Part shown: piece by piece, positions 8,586-15,140 of the stretch | Layout of the letters: each line of letters starts with the position of its first letter | Position numbering within the stretch: the stretch's first letter is position 1 | Assembly (NCBI GenBank): GCA_030744755.1 | Contig: JASLPY010000049.1 | Coordinates: forward strand, 1 to 40,421 | Direction of reading: 5' to 3' | Origin: Kiritimatiellia bacterium | GTDB lineage: Bacteria; Verrucomicrobiota; Kiritimatiellia; UBA8416; JADHWI01 | DNA: 40,421 nt | Translations under genes and position numbers: made by a program | The notes under the pieces: model-generated | What the model was told of the DNA's origin: nothing | Seen by the model: the letters and a program-made list of their open reading frames with translations, nothing else | Database searches by the model: none

Positions 8586-8855
8586 ATGATCTCGAAAGCT
8601 GACAAATCAAGAATCGTAGATCTCGGTAAACAGTTCCGGGCAACGCGTATTGTTCTGTTCGGTTCCAGCACGCAGTCGGATCGAGAGAGCCGGGATATTG
8701 ATATCGCCGTGGAGGGCGTACCGGATCGACTGTTCTTCAAGTTCTACGGTGCGCTCATCGCGGCCCTCTCCAAGCCCGTGGACCTGGTCGACTTGGGACG
8801 GGAGTCGCCATTCACGCGCCTGATCGCTCGCGACGGGGTGGCGCTTTATGGCTAG
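8586..8855 (+). CDS. mntA: MntA-type minimal nucleotidyltransferase antitoxin
   Basis: An 89-residue MNT-domain protein. It shows the nucleotide-binding GSS at 26-28 and the metal-binding DID at 37-39 (SRDIDIAV), with a third acidic residue near D66 or D69 in PVDLVDL. In characterised MntA-HepT systems (type VII), the nucleotidyltransferase neutralises its partner by adding AMP to a tyrosine. The basic residues often seen after GS are replaced here (GSSTQSD), but the catalytic acids are intact. The stop lies 8 bp inside the following hepT gene, as expected for a coupled pair. Confidence 0.85.
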   Translation: MISKADKSRIVDLGKQFRATRIVLFGSSTQSDRESRDIDIAVEGVPDRLFFKFYGALIAALSKPVDLVDLGRESPFTRLIARDGVALYG

Positions 8856-9297
8856 TCTGCGGGAAAAGGTCGACAGTGAATTTGCCAACATAGAGAAGGC
8901 GCTGGCCTCTCTTCCTCCCACCGGTCAATTACCCGATCTCTCGGTTCTGGAGCTGGCCGGCGTGGCGGCCCTGCTTCACTCGTTCTACAACGGCATTGAG
9001 AATGTCTTGAAACAGGTACTCGTCTCGCAGGGGCATGAATTACCGCAAGGCGATTCCTGGCATCGGGATCTGGTCAATCTCGCGGCGGAGAAGAGTATCG
9101 TTTCGAGAACGACCAAAGAGGAGCTGTTCGACTATCTTGCTTTCCGGCATTACTTCAGCCACGCCTACGCCTTGGACCTGTACCCGCACCGGCTCCAACC
9201 GCTGGTGGAATCCGCCACGCAACTCTACAACACGTTACGTTCGGAGACTCAAACACGGCTCGGGCCGGAAGGGTCGAGCCTGCGTGATGGCTCTTGA
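8848..9297 (+). CDS. hepT: HepT-like RNase toxin
   Basis: A 149-residue, mainly helical HepT/HEPN-type protein. The diagnostic R-x4-H-x-Y motif is present as RHYFSHAY, with R100, H105 and Y107. In this family R and H are needed for RNA cleavage and the Tyr is the site of AMP transfer by MntA. The conserved N-terminal helix with HSFYNGIENVLKQVL (44-58) is typical. It overlaps mntA by 8 bp. The C-terminal 20 residues are polar and probably disordered. The module sits between two copies of the secreted DUF11 gene. Confidence 0.85.
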   Translation: MASLREKVDSEFANIEKALASLPPTGQLPDLSVLELAGVAALLHSFYNGIENVLKQVLVSQGHELPQGDSWHRDLVNLAAEKSIVSRTTKEELFDYLAFRHYFSHAYALDLYPHRLQPLVESATQLYNTLRSETQTRLGPEGSSLRDGS

Positions 9298-9302
9298 GAT
9301 CG

Positions 9303-10451
9303 ATGAAACACTTTTCATTCGTTTTGGCCACTATTCCGCTGCTGCTTCCCTGCACAGCTCTTGCCCAATGCCCCGACCGTGTGGACGATCTCGCCTGGAT
9401 AAACGAATTCCATTACGACAATACCGGCGGGGGTGTTGACGAGTTCATCGAAATCGCACTTGGACCGGATTGGACGTACGAGCCGGAGGATCTGACGATA
9501 ACGCGGTACGACGGTGTGACGGGTCTGCCGATAGAGACCATCGATCTCAACGACTTCACCCTTGGCGACGTAACCAATGGTTTCAGCTTTTATTACCGCG
9601 ATCTGGACCTTTCGAGCTTCACCGAGGGTATCTGTATCAACATCAACTGCGGCACGCTCATCAACTCCTACATGAGCTACGAAGGGATCGTCGTTGCACT
9701 TGGCGGACCTTGTGATGGGCTCACTTCCGAAGACATCGGCCTCGAGGAAGACGAGAACACGCCCGTGGGCTCATCGATCGCACTGGAGGGTTCGGGGGCC
9801 TCTCTTAGGGATTTCCTGAGTGACTCCTGGACGCTTCACAACAACCCAACTGGCGGTTTGGGCGCGACAAAAGGCACCGTCAACCACAACCAAATCCTGA
9901 TTCATCCAACCAACGCATTCGCCGGTCTGACGTTGACCAAAGGCGCACCCGCAGGTCCTATCGAACCAGGATCGAACATCACCTACACGATCACGGTCAC
10001 CAACGCCGGGCCGTACGCAGCAACGTCCGTCCGCGCTACCGACACGCTCCCCGCCGGATTCTCGTTTGTATCCGCCACGCCCAGCCAAGGCTCCTGCGTG
10101 TTCTCCAACCACACCGTGACCTGCTTCCTGCTCACGATCCCGAGAGAGACCAACGCGACCGTCGCCATAGAAGCGACCGCCGTCCTCGGCGGCACCTTCA
10201 CCAACAGCGCCACGGTCACGGCGACACGCCCTGACTCGAACCTGACCGACAATGTTGCGACCACCGTCACCACCGTGATGGAACCGGTTGACACCGACGG
10301 CGACGGCATGCCGGACTGGTGGGAGGAGAAGCATCAGGCTTCGGGACTGAATCCGGCGGTGTCCAATACTCCCAGCTCCGATGTGGACAGCGACGGCGTG
10401 CCGGACATCGAGGAATACGGAGCCGACACAGATCCGGGCAACAGCAATTAG
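9303..10451 (+). CDS. Secreted DUF11/TSP3 protein, copy 2, cut short by an amber codon
   Basis: A 382-residue paralogue of the protein at 7142. It has a signal peptide (residues 1-22, ending TALA), the lamin-tail-like domain, the DUF11 domain (ITYTITVTNAGPYAATSV) and the calcium-binding repeats, but stops at TAG 10449-10451. The stop replaces the Glu383 codon (GAG) of copy 1. Codon counting is identical in the two genes: both run 1371 bases from ATG to the shared final stop. The ATG at 9303 is preferred over TTG at 9294 because it starts the signal peptide. It begins five bases after hepT. Protein identity is high while many third codon positions differ, indicating past selection on the protein. 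Confidence 0.8.
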   Translation: MKHFSFVLATIPLLLPCTALAQCPDRVDDLAWINEFHYDNTGGGVDEFIEIALGPDWTYEPEDLTITRYDGVTGLPIETIDLNDFTLGDVTNGFSFYYRDLDLSSFTEGICININCGTLINSYMSYEGIVVALGGPCDGLTSEDIGLEEDENTPVGSSIALEGSGASLRDFLSDSWTLHNNPTGGLGATKGTVNHNQILIHPTNAFAGLTLTKGAPAGPIEPGSNITYTITVTNAGPYAATSVRATDTLPAGFSFVSATPSQGSCVFSNHTVTCFLLTIPRETNATVAIEATAVLGGTFTNSATVTATRPDSNLTDNVATTVTTVMEPVDTDGDGMPDWWEEKHQASGLNPAVSNTPSSDVDSDGVPDIEEYGADTDPGNSN

Positions 10452-10673
10452 TTCTTAAGAATCACCGGCATCGCAACCGAGGGCGGCACCAACACCGTCC
10501 GCCTCGACAGTTCCGCCGCCCGCCACTACACCGGCCACGCTCGCAACGACCTCCAGTCCGGCGACTGGACGAACTTTACCGATAATGTGCCGGGCAGCGG
10601 GGGCCCCCTATCTCTGACGGACACCAACCCCGCCCCGCGCAAGTTCTACCGAGTCGGCGCGGAAGTGCCGTAG
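10452..10673 (+). pseudogene. Orphaned C-terminal tail of copy 2
   Basis: After the TAG the same frame stays open to a stop at 10671-10673 and encodes the expected 73-residue tail, beginning FLRITGI and ending FYRVGAEVP. There is no frameshift. Either the amber mutation is recent, or the stop is read through, or it is a sequencing or assembly error. Confidence 0.75.
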
Positions 10674-10694
10674 TGGAAGAAAAGCAATTTGCTC

Positions 10695-10723
10695 TTTACG
10701 GGTGTAACCGAGTCGGTTACACT
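10695..10723 (+). promoter_or_regulatory. Predicted higBA promoter
   Basis: TTTACG (10695-10700) and TACACT (10718-10723) each match four of six consensus bases with a 17-base spacer. Transcription would start near 10730, on or next to the higB ATG at 10731, implying a leaderless message. Confidence 0.45.
10702..10722. promoter_or_regulatory. Perfect 21-bp palindromic operator
   Basis: GTGTAACCGA (10702-10711) and TCGGTTACAC (10713-10722) are perfect reverse complements around a single G. The palindrome overlaps the predicted spacer and -10 element. Autorepression of higBA by HigA is the natural reading. Confidence 0.75.
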
Positions 10724-10730
10724 GACTACG

Positions 10731-11009
10731 ATGATACAGAACTTCGCCCATAAGGCCCTTCAACGGTTCTTCGAGGATGGTTCGACGAAGGCGATTCAAC
10801 CGGCTCATAGGCGTCGCATAGCGGATATTCTCGATCTGCTTGATGCGGCTCACAAGGTGCAGGACATGGATTTCCCCGGATCGGGATTGCATCCACTGAA
10901 AGGAAAGCTGAAGGGATACTGGGCGGTGAAGGTATCGGAAAATTGGCGAGTTATATTCCAGTTTACCGAAGGCCATGCCTATCGTGTTAACTATATCGAC
11001 TATCATTAG
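10731..11009 (+). CDS. higB: HigB-type RelE-superfamily toxin
   Basis: A 92-residue mRNA interferase of the HigB group, which cleaves mRNA on the ribosome. Typical features are the N-terminal helix (FAHKALQRFFEDG), the GLHPLKGKLKGYWAVKVS segment (52-69) and the terminal strands NWRVIFQF and VNYIDYH. The ATG at 10731 is chosen because the HigB domain begins there. An earlier TTG at 10689 would add 14 residues encoded by the operator. The antitoxin gene follows after eight bases, giving the toxin-first order usual for higBA. Confidence 0.9.
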   Translation: MIQNFAHKALQRFFEDGSTKAIQPAHRRRIADILDLLDAAHKVQDMDFPGSGLHPLKGKLKGYWAVKVSENWRVIFQFTEGHAYRVNYIDYH

Positions 11010-11017
11010 AGGCAGTT

Positions 11018-11311
11018 ATGAATAGAGGAAAACGTACACCGTCCCATCCGGGCGGCATTTTGAGCCGGCTCTATATGGCGCCGCTGGACCTCACGGTGAC
11101 GGGCTTGGCGGAGACGCTCGGGGTTTCTCGAAAGACCGTATCCAAGCTCGTCAATGAGCGGGGGAGCGTCTCCCCGGATATGGCGCTACGCCTGTCGCGG
11201 GCCTTCCGGACGACCCCGGAGTTGTGGTTGAACCTTCAGCAGGCATTCGATCTATGGCACGCGACGCGCGCATCAGGGGACTGGAAGAAGATCCCGTGCG
11301 TTGCCGCTTAG
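11018..11311 (+). CDS. higA: HigA-type antitoxin, XRE-family DNA-binding protein
   Basis: A 97-residue antitoxin with a helix-turn-helix at about residues 27-60 (VTGLAETLGVSRKTVSKLVN), the start HPGGILSRLYMAPLDL and the C-terminal ELWLNLQQAFDLW segment typical of HigA/VapI. It should bind HigB and repress the operon at the 21-bp palindrome at 10702. Length and gene order are standard. Confidence 0.92.
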   Translation: MNRGKRTPSHPGGILSRLYMAPLDLTVTGLAETLGVSRKTVSKLVNERGSVSPDMALRLSRAFRTTPELWLNLQQAFDLWHATRASGDWKKIPCVAA

Positions 11312-11364
11312 CCTGGAGCTATCGGTGGCTGGGCGGGTTGAACGACGTGAGGCACGCCGCGGTC

Positions 11365-11386
11365 ATATAACGCATATGCGTTATAT
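11365..11386. promoter_or_regulatory. Perfect 22-bp palindrome
   Basis: ATATAACGCAT (11365-11375) is followed directly by its exact reverse complement ATGCGTTATAT (11376-11386). Its AT-rich composition contrasts with the surroundings. It lies upstream of a fragment of a winged-helix-like regulator, so it may be the surviving operator of that regulator. Confidence 0.65.
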
Positions 11387-11436
11387 AACGTGCTGTATGC
11401 GTCGGAGGTTATAGATCGGGAGGAGGGGGATGGGCG

Positions 11437-11556
11437 TTGTTATACCGGGCAGCGCGGGACCTGGTACGCGATGAACTGCTCCGCAAACGCAAAGAGGGCC
11501 GGAAGGTCCGCTACTGGCCGGTCCCCGAAGTCCTTCTCGCCGCCGACTCACTGTGA
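11437..11556 (+). pseudogene. C-terminal fragment of a winged-helix-like regulator
   Basis: A 39-codon stretch reads YRAARDLVRDELLRKRKEG and then RKVRYWPVPEVLLAADSL before TGA at 11554-11556. The charged wing and RYWPVP resemble the end of a winged-helix DNA-binding domain. No matching N-terminal part precedes it: the frame closes at 11386-11388 and the intervening residues are Gly-rich. The end joins directly to the DUF11-gene remnant, so it looks like a rearrangement product. The family call is tentative. Confidence 0.5.
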
Positions 11557-11789
11557 TCGACAATGTGGCAACCACCGTGACAACGGTCATGACGCCAGTC
11601 GACACCGACAGCGACGGCATGCCCGATTGGTGGGAGGATAAGCACCAGGCGTCGGGACTGAATCCGGCCGTATCCAACGCCCCGAACTCGGACGTGGACA
11701 ACGATGGTGTACCGGACATCGAGGAGTATCAGTCCGACACCAACCCCGCCCCTCAGAAATTCTATCGCGTCGGCGCGGACGTGCCGTAG
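11553..11789 (+). pseudogene. 3' remnant of the secreted DUF11/TSP3 gene, copy 3
   Basis: Only 78 codons remain, starting IDNVATTVTTVM (the end of DUF11) and continuing through the calcium-binding repeats to FYRVGADVP. Signal peptide, lamin-tail-like domain and most of DUF11 are missing. Within the tail, residues corresponding to copy-1 bases 8264-8458 are absent. In copy 1 the direct repeat GACACCAA at 8264 and 8459 lies exactly 195 bases apart, so a slip between such repeats explains the in-frame deletion. Without a start and export signal it is unlikely to be functional. Confidence 0.75.
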
Positions 11790-12105
11790 GAGCGCAACAC
11801 CTGCAGGCACAGTGCAGAAAGCCCCGCACGAATGTGCGAACACCTGATCGACTGCCACGCCACCGCCAAACGTGTTGAGCTCAACATAAGCGATGCAGTC
11901 TTTTTCAACGACAGCAGCGCAAAGTGAGTGCGAGAGATTTCGTGTACCCCGCGCGCCGGACGTGTTCTATTGAGATTGCTTTTGGGTTGGACTTGGGCTA
12001 TTCTCCGAATGGGCATATGCGTCATGAATGTGTTTCCATGTGTGACCGGAGGCTATAACATATACTGATCCTGTTACGTACGAGTTTCTTCAGGAGGGTG
12101 CTGCT
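11790..12105. other. Intergenic region with no confident gene
   Basis: This 316-base stretch separates the accessory island from the substrate-binding protein gene. I see no gene longer than about 30 codons with coding character and no strong promoter. The ribosome-binding site AGGAGGG (12092-12098) lies seven bases before the GTG start at 12106. Confidence 0.5.
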
Positions 12106-13119
12106 GTGAAACTTAGAAGAACTTACGGGCTGGTTCTGTTTGCAGTTGTTTTCATGATCCACACCTTGGCATTCCTGCCGGGGTGCTCCCGTTCACGGGA
12201 GAGAATTCCTTCCACCAGTATCCGGCTTGGAATCCAGAGCAGTACTATCTGCGCCTTGCCGCTTATCGCTGCCGAGAAGGACTTCTTTCGAAAGCAGGGC
12301 GTGAATGTTGACATCAAACATTATCCCAGCGGTAAGCTGGCGCTCATGGGTATGTTCGATGGCGAGGTAGACATGGCTGCCGTGGCTGACATGCCCATAA
12401 TGTCGAACAGTTTCAAACGTAACGATTTCGCCGTGTTCGGGCAGATTGCATGGACGGGGCAAGGCGCCTGGATAATTGCCAGGAAGGATGCCGGAATCCA
12501 GGAACCACAGGACTTGAAGGGCAAGCGCGTTGCTACCCAGCGTAACTCCGCCGTGCATTTCTTTCTGAGCATGTTCCTGTTGAAGCACGGAATCGCGGAG
12601 GACGAGGTAGACCTGGTCTTCATGAAAGCCATCGAGTTACCGACCGCTCTTTCGGGGGGTAGAATCGATGCTTTCAGCATGCGAAATCCCTTTATCGATG
12701 ACGCAAAGAAGATGATCGGCGACCAGGCATTGGAGATGATTGATTCGAAAGTGTACCGGCAGACTTTCAACCTGGTCGCATGGAAAGAGTATCTCAAGAC
12801 AAACAGTCCAGCCACTGAGCGGTTCCTCAAGGCGCTGGCTGAGGCGGAGCAACTGGCGATTGCCAACGAAGCGGAGGCCGTGGACGCGGCAGTCGTGCAG
12901 TTCGGCGCCGGTCGGGAGAAAGAGGTCCGTGCCGGCTGGGACAACTTCCGGTTCTCCTTAACGTTGGGGCAGGAGCTTATCGTCACACTCGAGGATCAGG
13001 CGCGCTGGGCTATAGCGCAGAAGCCCGAACTGGGCCCGGGTATTCCAAACTACTTCAGGCTTGTTGACACAGGCCCGATGGTTGCTGTGAAACCCGAAGC
13101 CGTGAGCGTTATTCGTTGA
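12106..13119 (+). CDS. NMT1/THI5-type substrate-binding lipoprotein
   Basis: A 337-residue periplasmic binding protein of the NMT1/THI5/SsuA type, a group that binds aliphatic sulfonates, pyrimidine precursors, nitrate and similar small molecules. The N-terminus is a lipoprotein signal with lipobox LPGC (C27). The fold starts at IRLGIQSSTICALPLIAAEKD and has the usual GEVDMAAVADMP and LKGKRVATQRNS segments. GTG start with a strong ribosome-binding site. No permease or ATPase gene is adjacent. The histidine kinase begins three bases after its stop, so it may serve as a sensory subunit. The ligand cannot be determined from sequence. Confidence 0.85.
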   Translation: MKLRRTYGLVLFAVVFMIHTLAFLPGCSRSRERIPSTSIRLGIQSSTICALPLIAAEKDFFRKQGVNVDIKHYPSGKLALMGMFDGEVDMAAVADMPIMSNSFKRNDFAVFGQIAWTGQGAWIIARKDAGIQEPQDLKGKRVATQRNSAVHFFLSMFLLKHGIAEDEVDLVFMKAIELPTALSGGRIDAFSMRNPFIDDAKKMIGDQALEMIDSKVYRQTFNLVAWKEYLKTNSPATERFLKALAEAEQLAIANEAEAVDAAVVQFGAGREKEVRAGWDNFRFSLTLGQELIVTLEDQARWAIAQKPELGPGIPNYFRLVDTGPMVAVKPEAVSVIR

Positions 13120-13122
13120 CCT

Positions 13123-14658
13123 ATGAGAATAAAAGCAAAACTCAGAGTGGCAATCGCCTGTGCCTTTGCGCTGGTTGTAGTTGGGGTTATCGTGCTTTCG
13201 ATAGCTTTCTCGGGACTAGTGGTCAGTATCAAGCGGATGCGTCAGACTGATGAAATCGTTAAGGCTGTCTTTGAGCTGAAGCTTCTCGCCACGGAGTATC
13301 AACAGTCACAGATCCAGCGTATCCGGGATCAGTGGCAATCAAGGTATACGTCTTTCCTTGACGAGCTGAGAGATGTGCAACCGCGAACGGAAAAGCAGCA
13401 GTTTATCCTTGCTCACATGATGGCGAACCACGCATCCCTGGGACACACTTTCGCGGCTTTTGATGATATTCCCCCCCCTTCGTCTGATGAGTCGAGAATC
13501 AGGCATGAAGCCCTTCACAACCGGATGATGGCACGAATGGACGCCAGCCTGATGGCGATGGTCTCTGACGCGAACCAGCTATCCGATTCGATTTATCGCG
13601 ATATGGTTCGGGGACAGTGGCAGGCAATCACAACGTTGGGCATATCTCTGTTGGCAATGGTGGGGGTTATTGTCGGGCTCACCATCATGATCCATAGGGC
13701 AGCCATCCGACCGCTGTTCAAGCTCCAGCAGGATACCGCGGTCATCGGGGCAGGAGACCTTGACCACCGGACGCTGATCCGGACTTCCGACGAGATAGGC
13801 GAGTTGTCCAAAGCCTTTGACACGATGGTTGAAAGGCTTAGATCTGTTATGGCTCGCAGGGATGAACTCGACAGGGAGATTTCCCAGCGCAAGCTGGCCG
13901 AAGAGGAATTACGGAAGACCCTGGACGAGCTCAGATGCTCCAACCGGGACCTGGAGCAGTTTGCGTACGTGGCTTCCCATGATCTACAGGAACCATTGCG
14001 CAAGGTCATTGCTTTCGGTTCGCTTCTTGAGGACGAGTATGCCGACAAACTGGAGGACGAAGGGCGGCTGTATGTCCATAACATGGAAGATGCATCACAA
14101 CGTATGCAAAGACTCATCTCGGACCTGCTGAAATACTCACGCGTTACGACCCGGGGAGAAAGATTTGTCCCTGTTGAGATGAACGATACGGTGCAAGGCG
14201 TGCTCTCGGATTTGGAAGAACGCATTCGCGAAACGGAGGGCACGGTGGATGTTGCGGAGCTACCCGTTATTGATGCCGATCCGATGCAGATGCGACAACT
14301 CATGCAGAACCTGGTCGGAAATGCTTTCAAGTTCCACAGAGAAGGTGAGAACCCGCACGTGAAAGTCTATGTCGAGAAGCCCCCGTCCCTCGACGGGGAT
14401 GGCGTGTTGTGCGCGCACATGGTAGTGGAAGACAACGGCATCGGCATTGACGAGAAGTATGTTGAACGCATCTTTGGCGTGTTCCAGAGGTTGCATGGAC
14501 GGTATGAATACGCCGGGTCTGGAATAGGATTAGCCGTATGCCGCCGTATCGCCGAAAGGCATGGAGGAACCGTCGTGGTGAGAAGCAAACAGAACGAAGG
14601 TGCAAAGTTTATTGTGAGCCTTCCGGTGAAACACACCGAAGGGGACAAGGAGGATTAG
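13123..14658 (+). CDS. Sensor histidine kinase
   Basis: A 511-residue membrane histidine kinase. Transmembrane helices lie at about 8-33 and 168-190, with an extracytoplasmic, mostly helical sensor region of about 130 residues between them. A HAMP linker (191-243), a coiled coil (244-280) and a HisKA domain with phospho-acceptor H286 (YVASHDLQEPLRKV) follow. The ATPase domain has the N-box around N400 (QNLVGNAFKF), DNGIGI (437-442) and GSGIGLAV (465-472). The HisKA motif is of the phytochrome-associated type. It is sandwiched between the binding protein (3-bp gap) and the response regulator (3-bp gap). Confidence 0.93.
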   Translation: MRIKAKLRVAIACAFALVVVGVIVLSIAFSGLVVSIKRMRQTDEIVKAVFELKLLATEYQQSQIQRIRDQWQSRYTSFLDELRDVQPRTEKQQFILAHMMANHASLGHTFAAFDDIPPPSSDESRIRHEALHNRMMARMDASLMAMVSDANQLSDSIYRDMVRGQWQAITTLGISLLAMVGVIVGLTIMIHRAAIRPLFKLQQDTAVIGAGDLDHRTLIRTSDEIGELSKAFDTMVERLRSVMARRDELDREISQRKLAEEELRKTLDELRCSNRDLEQFAYVASHDLQEPLRKVIAFGSLLEDEYADKLEDEGRLYVHNMEDASQRMQRLISDLLKYSRVTTRGERFVPVEMNDTVQGVLSDLEERIRETEGTVDVAELPVIDADPMQMRQLMQNLVGNAFKFHREGENPHVKVYVEKPPSLDGDGVLCAHMVVEDNGIGIDEKYVERIFGVFQRLHGRYEYAGSGIGLAVCRRIAERHGGTVVVRSKQNEGAKFIVSLPVKHTEGDKED

Positions 14659-14661
14659 ATC

Positions 14662-15102
14662 ATGAACGTAGCTCCAATCAGTATTCTGATGGCAGAAGAT
14701 GACGAGCAGGACCAGTTGCTTGTGAAGAAGGCATTTGAGAAAGCACGGGCCATCAACGGGCTGACTTTCGTAAACGACGGAGAGGAGTTGTTGCAGTATC
14801 TTCGGCACGAAGGGCCGTTCGCCGATGCGCCGTTCCCTGACATACTTCTGCTGGATCTGAACATGCCGAGAATGGATGGCCGGGAAGCGCTCCAGGAGAT
14901 TAAGAAAGATCCGGCGTTGAATCATCTCCCTGTTGTCATTCTTACGACATCAGACGTCGACGAAGACATCCTCCGTTCCTACCGACTGGGGGCCAGTTCC
15001 TACATTCAGAAGCCGGTCACGTTCGAGAAGATGGTCGAAATGATCGAAACTCTCGGGAGATACTGGCTCGGGATCGTCAAACTTCCGCCCAACGATAGCT
15101 AG
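14662..15102 (+). CDS. Single-domain response regulator (CheY/Rcp1-like)
   Basis: A 146-residue receiver domain without an output domain. Key residues are present: acidic pair D13/D14, phospho-acceptor D65 (LLLDLNMPRMDG), T95/T96 and K117 (YIQKP). The insert before strand 3 (RHEGPFADAPFPD) is typical of Rcp1-like partners of phytochrome-type kinases. The ribosome-binding site AAGGAGG lies in the end of the kinase gene. Its output must be by protein contact, since no DNA-binding or enzyme domain is attached. Confidence 0.92.
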   Translation: MNVAPISILMAEDDEQDQLLVKKAFEKARAINGLTFVNDGEELLQYLRHEGPFADAPFPDILLLDLNMPRMDGREALQEIKKDPALNHLPVVILTTSDVDEDILRSYRLGASSYIQKPVTFEKMVEMIETLGRYWLGIVKLPPNDS

Positions 15103-15140
15103 CAGCGCCAACGACATGCGTCTTGAATGCCAGGCTCCCG

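Noticed and set aside
11553..11789. Independent small gene of 78 codons
   Set aside because: It is the 3' end of the secreted-gene family without signal peptide, and its upstream junction is with an unrelated regulator fragment.
7142..11789. Integron cassette array
   Set aside because: No integrase, and I could not see attC-like paired sites at the unit borders; a structure-based search would be needed to exclude it.
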